Shown: in pieces, positions 1 through 7,368 of the stretch
Layout: each line of letters starts with the position of its first letter
How positions within the stretch are numbered: the first letter of the stretch is position 1
Assembly (NCBI GenBank): GCA_035506335.1
Contig: DATJPN010000069.1
Span: forward strand, 1-17,308
From: DAIDKA01 sp035506335
Lineage (GTDB): Bacteria > Pseudomonadota > Gammaproteobacteria > Steroidobacterales > Steroidobacteraceae
Direction of reading: 5' to 3'
DNA length: 17,308 nucleotides
Translations under genes and position numbers: made by a program
The notes under the pieces: model-generated
Told to the model about the DNA's origin: nothing
What the model saw: only the letters and a program-made list of their open reading frames with translations
The model's database searches: none

Positions 1-1
1 G

Positions 2-229
2 CACCTGAAGGTGGCCGGGTACATCGACCAGCGCGGCGAGCCCATCGTCAACCCGGTCACCGGCAACGAGCACCGCATCCGCATCGTGCCGGAGGGCGGC
101 TTCGAGTTCAAACAGGCCGAGATCGGCCGCGGCTGGACGAAGACCACCGGTCCGATCAGCTACGAGCTCAACGATTCCTACGGCCAGTTCGCAGAGCTGC
201 ACCTCTGCCAGGACGGAATCATCCATTGA
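2..229 (+). CDS. DUF1326 domain protein, C-terminal part (5' end outside window)
   Basis: The reading frame is open to the left edge, so this is the C-terminal ~75 residues of a longer protein; the GTG at position 11 is probably internal. The segment resembles the end of DUF1326 proteins: GNEHRIRIVPEGGFEF, then AEIGRGWTKTTGPI, then a final DSYGQFAELHLCQDGIIH block. The function of DUF1326 is not established. The family is commonly encoded next to, or fused with, DUF2182 membrane proteins, and that is the arrangement here: the stop codon TGA (227-229) overlaps the TTG start of the DUF2182 gene. This suggests translational coupling and a joint role, possibly metal-related, which is inference. 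The family call is fairly secure because both halves of the pair are present. Confidence 0.8.
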   Translation, partial: HLKVAGYIDQRGEPIVNPVTGNEHRIRIVPEGGFEFKQAEIGRGWTKTTGPISYELNDSYGQFAELHLCQDGIIH

Positions 230-1050
230 GCGTCGACTCGGCGCTCGCGGCCCTGCTGCGCCGGGATCGGGCGATCGTGGTCGCTGCGCTCGCCGCCGTG
301 ACCGCCATTGCCTGGGCGGACGTCCTCTACCTGGCGCACGCCATGTCCGAGATGGCATCGATGCCGGACATGCCCGGCATGAAGATGGACGCGGCCTACA
401 TGATGAGCCCGGTCTTCGGGCGCTGGGACGCGGTGCATTTCGCCGCGATGCTCGCGATGTGGACGGTGATGATGATCGGCATGATGACCCCCTCGGTCGC
501 GCCGATGATGCTCATCTATGCGCAGGTCGCGCGCAGCGCTGCGCAGGGAGCGCCCTTCGCCTCCGTCGCCTGGTTCGCCGCCGGATACCTGCTGGCCTGG
601 ACGGGGTTCTCGCTGGCGGCGACGCTGACGCAATGGGGTCTGGAGCAGCTCGCGCTGCTGACGCCGATGATGGCGAGCGCGAGCGGGGTGTTCGGCGGGC
701 TGCTGCTGATCGGCGCCGGCGTCTACCAGTGGCTGCCCGTGAAGTACGCCTGCCTCGCGCACTGCCGCGCGCCGCTGTCCTTCGTCATGAGCCATGGCGG
801 CTTCACGCCGCATGCGGCCGGGTCGGTGCGGCTCGGAATGCGGCACGGCTGGTACTGCGTGGGCTGCTGCTGGGCGCTGATGGCGCTGCTGTACGTGGGC
901 GGTGTCATGAACCTCCTGTGGATCGCCGCGCTCATGATCTTCGTGCTGCTCGAAAAGCTGGTGCCGGGCTGGCGATACGTCGCCCGGGTCGGCGGCCTTG
1001 CCGCTGTCGGCCTCGGAGTCCGCGACCTCGTCGCGGCGGCGGTGCATTGA
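226..1050 (+). CDS. DUF2182 family integral membrane protein
   Basis: This is a 274-residue polytopic membrane protein with several hydrophobic segments (roughly residues 16-40, 68-100, 112-135, 145-170, 215-245 and near 250-270). It matches DUF2182, described as predicted metal-binding integral membrane proteins. Visible features are a Met-rich periplasmic-type stretch near residues 40-60 (SMPDMPGMKMD), a conserved MMIGMMTPSVAPMM core helix, a CLAHCRAP motif, and GMRHGWYCVGCCWALM with clustered Cys and His. These Met, Cys and His clusters suggest soft-metal contacts, but transport or chaperone activity is not shown. The start is TTG at 226, overlapping the stop of the DUF1326 gene by 4 bases. 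No in-frame ATG closer to the first helix fits better. It probably works with the DUF1326 protein. Confidence 0.88.
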   Translation: MSVDSALAALLRRDRAIVVAALAAVTAIAWADVLYLAHAMSEMASMPDMPGMKMDAAYMMSPVFGRWDAVHFAAMLAMWTVMMIGMMTPSVAPMMLIYAQVARSAAQGAPFASVAWFAAGYLLAWTGFSLAATLTQWGLEQLALLTPMMASASGVFGGLLLIGAGVYQWLPVKYACLAHCRAPLSFVMSHGGFTPHAAGSVRLGMRHGWYCVGCCWALMALLYVGGVMNLLWIAALMIFVLLEKLVPGWRYVARVGGLAAVGLGVRDLVAAAVH

Positions 1051-1090
1051 GGGCCTTGCCTCGAACCGTTGCGCATACCGATACTAGGTC

Positions 1091-1732
1091 ATGGGAAAGG
1101 CCACACTCAGCGCGCCGCTGCCGGCAAAGCAGGACCGCAGCCGCAGGACCCGCGATGCGCTGCTCGCCGCCGGCTGGAAGCTCCTCGGCAGGACGAGCTG
1201 GGACCAGCTCAGCGTCAATGACATCGTCGCCGAGGCGAAATCCTCGGTCGGCAGCTTCTACTCGCGCTTCGCCGACAAGGAGTCGTACTTCGACTCACTG
1301 GCGCTGCAATGGCTCGAACGCCGCCGGGCACATAACCAGGTCCTGTACGAGCGGCTGCGCTGCACGGATGACTATGTCGCTGCCGTCGTCATGGACGTCT
1401 ACCGCAGCATCCTCGGCTGCCGCAACTTCTGGCACGCGGCCATGATCCGCGCCGTGAGAGTCCCGGAGTTCTGGGTGCCCTTTCGCGAGTCCGGCCTGCG
1501 CCGGATCCGGGAGTTCACGCGGCTGCGCACCGAGGAGCTGGGCCGGGAGCTGACGGCGCGGGAGACCCAGGACATCCGCTTCGCGTTCCAGATGGTCAAC
1601 GGCGTCATCAACAACGGCATCCTCAATCGTCCCGGTCCGATCATGCTCGAGACCCGCGAATTCGAGGTGGCGTTGCTGCGCGGTTTCAGGGCGGTGGCCG
1701 GCCTGCAGGCCTCGCCCGGCCCCGGAGGCTAG
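1091..1732 (+). CDS. TetR/AcrR family transcriptional regulator
   Basis: This 213-residue protein has an N-terminal TetR-type DNA-binding domain. RTRDALLAAGWKLLG (about residues 19-33) is helix 1, and LSVNDIVAEAKSSVGSFYSRFADKESYF (about 41-68) is the helix-turn-helix with the usual G-[ST]-[FL]-Y-x-x-F signature of the recognition helix. The C-terminal ligand-binding and dimerisation region (about 75-205) is not recognisable to a subfamily, so the inducer is unknown. The ATG at 1091 has only a weak AGG upstream, 40 bases after the DUF2182 stop. Its 3' end is tail to tail with the isomerase gene, and the two TAG stops share one palindromic CTAG (1729-1732). It could control the membrane pair upstream or the minus-strand oxidation cluster; the sequence does not say which. 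Confidence 0.9.
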   Translation: MGKATLSAPLPAKQDRSRRTRDALLAAGWKLLGRTSWDQLSVNDIVAEAKSSVGSFYSRFADKESYFDSLALQWLERRRAHNQVLYERLRCTDDYVAAVVMDVYRSILGCRNFWHAAMIRAVRVPEFWVPFRESGLRRIREFTRLRTEELGRELTARETQDIRFAFQMVNGVINNGILNRPGPIMLETREFEVALLRGFRAVAGLQASPGPGG

Positions 1733-2772
1733 ATGCCCAGGATCCGGCGGTTCGCGGCGGCGTCCGCCCCGCTGTCCGCGAAATCGTCGAAGCGGCGGTC
1801 CGTGGTGCGGATCATGTGCTCGCGGATGAAGGGCGCACCCTCGCGCGCGCCGTCCTCCGGATGCTTCAGGCAGCATTCCCACTCGAGCACGGCCCAGCCC
1901 TCGTAGCCGTACTGCGCGAACTTGCTGAAGATCTGCTTGAAGTCGACCTGGCCATCGCCGGGTGAGCGGAAGCGCCCGGGCCGGTCGACCCAGTCCTGGT
2001 AGCCGCCGTAGACGCCCGCGCGAGCGCTCGGCCGGAACTCGGCATCCTTGACGTGGAAGGCCCTGATGCGCGAGTGGTAGTGATCGATGAAGCGCACGTA
2101 GTCCAGCTGCTGCAGCACGAAGTGACTCGGATCGTAGAGGATGCCGGCCGCCGGATGCTCGTCCACGGCCGCGAGGAAACGCTCGAAGGTCACCCCGTCG
2201 TGCAGGTCCTCCCCGGGATGGATCTCGAAGGCCACGTCGACGCCGGCGGCCGCGAAGGCATCGAGCACCGGCCGCCAGCGGCGCGCGAGTTCGGCGAAGC
2301 CGGCCTCGACCAGGCCCGCCGGCCGCTGCGGCCAGGGGTAGACGGTGTGCCAGAGCAGCGCGCCGGAGAAGGTCGCATGCGCCTTCAAGCCCAGCCGCTC
2401 GCTCGCGCGCGCCGCGAACTTGAGCTGATGCGCCGCCCATTCGGGCCAGGCCGAGGGCCGGTCGCGCACCGACGGGTCGACGAAGCCGCGGAACAGATCC
2501 ACGTAGGCCGGATGGACGGCGAGCAGCTGGCCCTGCAGATGTGTCGACAGTTCGGTGATCTCGATGCCGAACTGCGCGAGGCGACCCTTGATGTCGTCGC
2601 AGTAGGCCTGGCTGCTTGCCGCGACCTGCAGGTCGAACAGCCCCGGATCCGATGTCGGCACCTGCACGCCCCGGTATCCCAGGCCCGCGGCCCATTCACC
2701 CATTCTCTCGAGGGAGTCGAAGGGTGGCTCGCTGCCCGCGAACTGCGCCAGGAAAATGCCGGGTCCCTTCAT
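1729..2772 (-). CDS. Sugar phosphate isomerase/epimerase-like TIM-barrel protein
   Basis: This 347-residue protein belongs to the xylose-isomerase-like TIM barrel (AP endonuclease 2) family. It begins with FLAQFAGSEPPFDSLERM and GYRGVQVPT, typical of the first beta strands. Candidate metal ligands lie in order on later strands: Glu in FEIHPGED, Asp and His in LYDPSHF, His in AFHVKDAEF, and Glu in VLEWECCLKHPEDG. No signal peptide is seen, so it is probably cytoplasmic. It follows the PQQ-dehydrogenase gene with an 11-base gap and a GAAGG-type ribosome site, so it is the last gene of the cytochrome/dehydrogenase cluster. The likely role is isomerisation or epimerisation of a sugar or oxidised sugar product. 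The substrate is unknown, and the sugar link is inference from the family. Confidence 0.87.
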   Translation of the reverse strand: MKGPGIFLAQFAGSEPPFDSLERMGEWAAGLGYRGVQVPTSDPGLFDLQVAASSQAYCDDIKGRLAQFGIEITELSTHLQGQLLAVHPAYVDLFRGFVDPSVRDRPSAWPEWAAHQLKFAARASERLGLKAHATFSGALLWHTVYPWPQRPAGLVEAGFAELARRWRPVLDAFAAAGVDVAFEIHPGEDLHDGVTFERFLAAVDEHPAAGILYDPSHFVLQQLDYVRFIDHYHSRIRAFHVKDAEFRPSARAGVYGGYQDWVDRPGRFRSPGDGQVDFKQIFSKFAQYGYEGWAVLEWECCLKHPEDGAREGAPFIREHMIRTTDRRFDDFADSGADAAANRRILGI

Positions 2773-2783
2773 CGTGAGCGCCT

Positions 2784-4508
2784 TCAGTTCAGCACGAAGG
2801 AGTAGAGTGTGTCACCGACGCTCGCCAGGACATACTGCTGTCCGTCCAGGGCGTAGGTCTCCGGCGGCGCCGAAATATTGCCGATGCCGGTGTGCCAGAG
2901 CAACCGCCCGTCGGCGGCGTCCATGGCGACGAAGTTGCCGTTGGTGTCGCCGGTGAACACCAGTCCCGTGGCCGTGGTCAGCACGCCCGTGCCCGTGCCG
3001 CCATTGCCCGGCCACACGTGACGCCACACCGCCTTGCCCGTCCGATAGTCGATGGCCTGGAAGGCGTTGCCGGTGTAGCCGACGATCGAAAAACGCTTGC
3101 CCCCGAGGCCCATGGAGCCGCGCGGATCCGGGTCCGTCAGGTAGAGGATGTTGAAGCCCGTGTTTTCATGGGTGTAGAAGAGGCCCGTGTCCGGATTGAA
3201 GGCCGCGGCCTGGTAATTGGTCACGCCGCCTTCGAACGGCGACACCAGTGACCCGGGGATGGTCGCCGATTTGTCGGGATTCGGGTCCGGCTGGCCATTG
3301 GGCCTCGTGCCCCGGGACCAGTTCGCCGTCGTGCCGAACCGGTAGGTGGTGAGATGTTCGCCCGTCACCCGGTCGAGGGTGAAGAAATAGCCGTTGCGCG
3401 CCGCCGTCGAGACCAGCTTGCGGGGCTTGCCGTCGATCGTGCCGTCGAACAGGATCGGGGTCTGCGCCGAATCCCAGTCGTGGGTGTCATGCGGGGAGGT
3501 CTGGTAGTACCAGGCGATCTCGCCCGTGGCGACCCGCACGGCGACCAGCGAGCAGGTATAGAGGTTGTCGCCCTTGCGCGCGACACCGGTGTAACCCGGC
3601 GTCGGATTACCGGTGCCGGTGATGTACAGATCGGTCTGCGGGTCGTACGAGCCCGGCATCCACACCTGGCCGCCGCCATGCCGCGCGGCATCCAGTGACG
3701 GCCAGGTCGCCAGCGCCGGATCCTTCGCGCTCATCGGCACCATGTAGCGCCGCCACTGCAGCGCGCCGGTGGCCGGGTCGAAGGATTGCAGCAGGCCCGG
3801 CGCGTCGCTGTCGTTGCCGGTGCCGACGAGGAGGTGGTTGCCGACGACCACCGGCGCCATCGTCGAGAAGTACTCGTCGGCGAATTCGGCGATCTGCACG
3901 TGCCAGTTCTCATGACCCGTGCGCGCATCGAGCGAGACCAGGTAGTCGTCCGGCGTCTCGAAGAACAGCGAGCTGTTCCACAGCGCGGGCCCGCGGCTCG
4001 CGATGTGCGTGCCGCCGCGGGTCCTCCAGAAGTAGTGCCAGATCTCCGCGCCGCTGCGCGCATCGAGCGCCCAGGCGTTGTCCGGTGAGGTCACGTACAG
4101 CACGCCGTCGACCTGCAGCACGGCGCCTTTCACCGCCGGCGGCGGAATGGCGTAGTCACCCTTGCCCTCGCCGCCGACGCTCGTGATGAGGTCACTCGGC
4201 GGCGCGAAGGGGCTGCGCGCTTGTCCGTCACGGACCTCGCCGTTCAGGCGCGTCGTCCACGCGAGCGACAGGTGCGCCACGGTGGACCGGTCGACCTGAT
4301 GCAGGCTGCTGTAGCGCCGGCCGCTGTAGTCACCCGAGTAGGTCGGCCAGGACTCCCCGAGGGGTTGCAGCAATTGCGCCGGCGGCAGCAGCGGCGGGAG
4401 CGCCGGGGCCGGATCCGCGGCGCGGCCGCCTGAGGTCACCGCGATGCAGGCTGCGAGCACCGTCGCGACGCGGATTCGCACGGATCCGGATCGTGATGGG
4501 ATGTTCAT
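2784..4508 (-). CDS. PQQ-dependent dehydrogenase (periplasmic quinoprotein)
   Basis: This 574-residue protein has an N-terminal signal peptide (VATVLAACIAV followed by GGRAADP, cleavage near residue 30). It then has the eight-bladed beta-propeller of methanol/ethanol-type quinoproteins: WPTYSGDYSGRRYSSL at the start of the propeller, repeated DARSG/DPATG-type W-motif blades, TGTGNPTPGY in the calcium/PQQ region, and HDTHDWDSAQ (residues 340-349) carrying the presumed catalytic Asp. The residue two after that Asp is Ala, the calcium-type rather than the lanthanide-type pattern. There are no adjacent cysteines, so the CC disulfide ring of classic alcohol dehydrogenases is absent. Where those enzymes show GGE, this one reads GTGND. 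No heme domain is fused, and the adjacent cytochrome gene supplies one. Its ATG overlaps the cytochrome stop (ATGA, 4505-4508). The substrate, an alcohol or sugar, is not determinable. Confidence 0.9.
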   Translation of the reverse strand: MNIPSRSGSVRIRVATVLAACIAVTSGGRAADPAPALPPLLPPAQLLQPLGESWPTYSGDYSGRRYSSLHQVDRSTVAHLSLAWTTRLNGEVRDGQARSPFAPPSDLITSVGGEGKGDYAIPPPAVKGAVLQVDGVLYVTSPDNAWALDARSGAEIWHYFWRTRGGTHIASRGPALWNSSLFFETPDDYLVSLDARTGHENWHVQIAEFADEYFSTMAPVVVGNHLLVGTGNDSDAPGLLQSFDPATGALQWRRYMVPMSAKDPALATWPSLDAARHGGGQVWMPGSYDPQTDLYITGTGNPTPGYTGVARKGDNLYTCSLVAVRVATGEIAWYYQTSPHDTHDWDSAQTPILFDGTIDGKPRKLVSTAARNGYFFTLDRVTGEHLTTYRFGTTANWSRGTRPNGQPDPNPDKSATIPGSLVSPFEGGVTNYQAAAFNPDTGLFYTHENTGFNILYLTDPDPRGSMGLGGKRFSIVGYTGNAFQAIDYRTGKAVWRHVWPGNGGTGTGVLTTATGLVFTGDTNGNFVAMDAADGRLLWHTGIGNISAPPETYALDGQQYVLASVGDTLYSFVLN

Positions 4509-5425
4509 TTCAGTGTCGCCAGGTAAGCCGTGACGTCATGCATGTCCTGATCCGAGTACCGGGTGAGGAGGTTGCGGTGCTGCTGCAGCGGATCTTGCAC
4601 CTCGACCGCGCCCACGGCCTGCGCGCCCTGGCGCGTGAAGCTGCGGTACTCCCCCTGCGCGGTGACGAGGCTGACGGTGAAGTCATCGAGATGCCTCAGC
4701 GTGCCCTGCACGGTCGCGCCGGTGTTCAGCGTCACGCTCACTCCCGTCCGCGGGGCGGGCTGCGCCCCGGCGCCTGGCGCACCGGTCCGGCGGCCCGCGA
4801 CCCAGCTGTCCTGCAGGCTCGCCGGATTCGGAATGCGCGTCGCGATGCCCTTCAGATCGCCGTCGGCGGCGTGACACTCGCGGCAATGCGTGGCGAAGTA
4901 CTGCTGCCCGCGACCCGCGTCGCCGACCAGGATGTTCAGCGGCTTCGGCGGTTCGGGTGGCGGGCCACCCTGGTTCTGCTTGCGGCCCACGACGCTGTGG
5001 ATGTACTCGGAGAGGGCCTGCGCATCGGCGAGCGACAGCGGGAATGCGGGCATCGGGGGCCCGCCCTGGGTGCCCGGCCGGCCCTTCTGCACCACCGGGA
5101 CGATGGCTTCGCCCCCCTGATCGCCGAGCACGAGCGCCGAGCGCAGCAGGTTCGGTCCGCCGAGGTCCCCGCCGCGCAGATCACCGCCATGGCAGGCCTT
5201 GCAGTTGATGCCGAAGAGCGCTTCGCCGCGCGCGATGACGGCCGGGTCGCCGGGCGGGCGCTGCTTGCCGGGGAAGGTGGCCTGTCCGAAGATGCCGGGC
5301 GGTGGGGCCGGGGCGGGCGGAGCCGCCCCCTGAGCGCTCGCGGCGGGCGCGGCGCCCGTCGCCAGCAGCAGGACGGCGATGCCCCCGGCAGGGCTGGCGC
5401 GTCGCCAGCCGGCTGAATGATCCAT
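4505..5425 (-). CDS. Secreted diheme cytochrome c, partner of the PQQ dehydrogenase
   Basis: This 306-residue periplasmic protein has two heme c sites, CKACH at residues 75-79 and CRECH at residues 181-185. Candidate Met ligands lie in GPPMPAFPL after the first site and SDQDMHDVTAYL near the C-terminus. The N-terminus MDHSAGWRRASPAGGIAVLLLATGAAP-ASAQ is a signal peptide, followed by a Pro/Ala-rich linker. Between the second heme and the C-terminal helix is an inserted small beta region (VTLNTGATVQGTLRHLDDF, then VQDPLQQHRNLLTRY). I chose the ATG at 5425: GGGGGAAAC precedes it, the signal peptide starts there, and the longer frame from 5497 would overlap the upstream gene. The stop overlaps the dehydrogenase start by 4 bases. 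It most likely accepts electrons from that enzyme and passes them to the respiratory chain. Confidence 0.9.
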   Translation of the reverse strand: MDHSAGWRRASPAGGIAVLLLATGAAPAASAQGAAPPAPAPPPGIFGQATFPGKQRPPGDPAVIARGEALFGINCKACHGGDLRGGDLGGPNLLRSALVLGDQGGEAIVPVVQKGRPGTQGGPPMPAFPLSLADAQALSEYIHSVVGRKQNQGGPPPEPPKPLNILVGDAGRGQQYFATHCRECHAADGDLKGIATRIPNPASLQDSWVAGRRTGAPGAGAQPAPRTGVSVTLNTGATVQGTLRHLDDFTVSLVTAQGEYRSFTRQGAQAVGAVEVQDPLQQHRNLLTRYSDQDMHDVTAYLATLK

Positions 5426-5450
5426 GTTTCCCCCGCAGCGATGCGGCATC

Positions 5451-6437
5451 CTAGCAGTTCGGCACCATCTCGGCCGCGTCCAGCCCCAGATCCGCAAGGT
5501 GCGCCGCTAGAGTGTCGGTGCGCCCATGCATCAGCAGGATGCGCCGCGCGCCGCTCTCCTGGCAGGTGCGGACGAGGGCCGGCCAGTCGGCGTGATCGGA
5601 GACGACGAAGCCCGTGTCGTAGCCGCGGCGACGGTTTTCACCGGGCAGCAGCATCCATCCGGAACAGAAGCCGCGCGTGCCCCTGCCGAGGCTGCGCAAC
5701 CAGGCCGAGCGGCCCATCGCAGGCGTTGCCATGACCAGCGCCCCGCGCAGGCCGGCGGCGGCGCCCGCGGTCACCGGCACCGTGGGCACCATGTCGATGC
5801 CCGCCGCGCGGTAGACCTCGACGAGCGCCGCGATTTCCCCGTGCACGTGCACCGGGTCGCGGGTGAAGGCCAGCATTTCGGCGAGCACGCGCTGGGCCTT
5901 GCCGAGGGCGTAGCAGAACAGCACCGAGTTCGCGCCGCGCTCGCGATTCATCTGCCACCAGCGCACGATGTTGCCGACCACCGCGGCCGTGTCGGGCCAG
6001 ACGAAGTGCGGCTGTCCGAACGTCGCTTCGCTGACGAAAACGTCGCATGGGAGCGGTGCGAAGGGCGTGCAGGTCGGATCCGGCTGGCGCTTGTAGTCCC
6101 CGGAGACCACCCAGACCTCCCCGTCATGCTCGAGGCGCACCTGCGCGGAGCCCAGGATGTGGCCGGCCGGGTGCAGCGAGACGGCGACGGGGCCGAGCCT
6201 GAAGGTCGCGCCGTATTCCACGGCGACGACATTGCGGGCGTCCCGGAGGCGCTTGCGCGCGATCCCGAGCCCCGGGGCCGCCATCAGGATCCGGGCGCTG
6301 CCTTCGCGCAGGTGGTCGCCGTGCGCATGGGTGACGAGCGCCGTCTGCGCCGGTTTGACCGGATCGATGTAGAAATCCCCCGGCGGACAATACAATCCAC
6401 GCCGGGTGAGGGTGACGAGGGGTGGGCGGTTGGACAT
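5451..6437 (-). CDS. Ligase-associated DNA exonuclease (MBL/beta-CASP-type nuclease)
   Basis: This 328-residue metallo-beta-lactamase-fold nuclease is related to RNA 3'-processing factors and matches the bacterial 'ligase-associated DNA exonuclease' type. Evidence is GLYCPPGDFYIDP near the N-terminus, the zinc motif HAHGDH (residues 37-42), HPAGHILGSAQV, WVVSGDYKRQPDPT, FVSEATFGQPHF, a beta-CASP-like region around YALGKAQRVL, and a late VVSDHADWPALV followed by LLMHGRTD. In other bacteria the gene usually sits with an ATP-dependent DNA ligase and a large Lhr-type helicase in a DNA-repair operon. Neither is present here. I prefer the ATG at 6437, because the alternative at 6470 overlaps the start of the divergent gene. 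The cytochrome gene follows after 25 bases, so read-through is possible, although the functions appear unrelated. Confidence 0.88.
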   Translation of the reverse strand: MSNRPPLVTLTRRGLYCPPGDFYIDPVKPAQTALVTHAHGDHLREGSARILMAAPGLGIARKRLRDARNVVAVEYGATFRLGPVAVSLHPAGHILGSAQVRLEHDGEVWVVSGDYKRQPDPTCTPFAPLPCDVFVSEATFGQPHFVWPDTAAVVGNIVRWWQMNRERGANSVLFCYALGKAQRVLAEMLAFTRDPVHVHGEIAALVEVYRAAGIDMVPTVPVTAGAAAGLRGALVMATPAMGRSAWLRSLGRGTRGFCSGWMLLPGENRRRGYDTGFVVSDHADWPALVRTCQESGARRILLMHGRTDTLAAHLADLGLDAAEMVPNC

Positions 6438-6468
6438 GGACCTGCGGGTACAGTGCGCGGCGGCAATC

Positions 6469-7368
6469 ATGATGATCCGGCCCGCGGCCTTCGATTACAA
6501 CCCGCAGACCGCCGCCAGCAACCGCCTGCAACGCAGCGATGCCTCCGGATCGCCGGACCCCTCCGGAGCGGCACTGCTGGAATTCGCTGCCGCCGTCGCC
6601 GCGTTGCGCGGCGCCGGGGTGCGGGTGTGCGTGGCCCACGATGAACCGGTGCCGCCGAAGCCCGATGCGGTGTTCCCGAACAACTGGGTGAGCTGGCACG
6701 CCGACGGCACCGTCGTGCTGTATCCCCTGCAGGCTCCGAACCGGCGCCTCGAGCGCCGGCGCGACCTGCTCGAGCCGGTCGCCCGGTGCGCCGGCTACCG
6801 GATCCGCCGGATCCTGGATCTCTCGGCCTTCGAGAACGAGGGGCGCTTCCTCGAGGGCACCGGTTCCCTGGTGCTCGACCACGCCCGCCGCCTGGCCTTC
6901 GCCTGCCGTTCCATCCGCACCGACGAGGGACTCGTGCGTCACTGGGCCGACCGGATGGGCTACGAGAGCGTGGTCTTCGACGCCGTGGATGCCGCGGGCG
7001 ACCCGTACTACCACACCAATGTGATGCTGAGCATCGGCGCGCGGGCCGCGGTCGTGGCGGCCGAGGCCATCGTGCCGTCGGACCGGCCGCGGGTGCTCGC
7101 GGCGCTCGCCGCCGGGGCGCGCGACATCATCGAGATCGACCGCGAGGCCGTCGCGGCCTTCGCCGGGAACACGCTGGAAGTGCGCGGCGCGGACGGACGC
7201 AGGATCCAGGTGCTCTCGGCGCACGCCGAGCGGAGCCTGCCGCCGGCCCTGCGCGCCCGCCTCGCGGCCGCGACCGATCGGCTGCTGCCGCTCGACATTC
7301 CCACCATCGAACGGCTCGGCGGCGGCAGCGTCCGCTGCATGCTGGCTGAGGTATTCTCGCCGCCGTGA
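6469..7368 (+). CDS. ctlX: CtlX-type amidinotransferase-fold hydrolase
   Basis: This 299-residue member of the guanidino-group-modifying (arginine deiminase/DDAH) superfamily is closest to the 'citrulline utilization hydrolase' CtlX type. The N-terminus MMIRPAAFDYNPQTAASN is characteristic. DAVFPNNWVSWH, EGRFLEGTGSLVLD, YYHTNVMLSIG with the presumed catalytic His182, and GGGSVRCMLAEVF with the presumed nucleophile Cys290 near the C-terminus are all present. Members act on guanidino or ureido groups of arginine-like substrates, but the exact substrate is unproven. The frame also allows ATGs at 6406 and 6436, and I chose 6469 because family similarity begins there. It diverges from the exonuclease gene with only 31 bases between starts, so promoters must lie within coding sequence. 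It ends in a GTGA overlap with plsY. Confidence 0.85.
   Translation: MMIRPAAFDYNPQTAASNRLQRSDASGSPDPSGAALLEFAAAVAALRGAGVRVCVAHDEPVPPKPDAVFPNNWVSWHADGTVVLYPLQAPNRRLERRRDLLEPVARCAGYRIRRILDLSAFENEGRFLEGTGSLVLDHARRLAFACRSIRTDEGLVRHWADRMGYESVVFDAVDAAGDPYYHTNVMLSIGARAAVVAAEAIVPSDRPRVLAALAAGARDIIEIDREAVAAFAGNTLEVRGADGRRIQVLSAHAERSLPPALRARLAAATDRLLPLDIPTIERLGGGSVRCMLAEVFSPP

Noticed and set aside
5426..5497. Longer start for the diheme cytochrome
   Set aside because: It would overlap the exonuclease gene and put 24 Arg-rich residues before an otherwise normal signal peptide.
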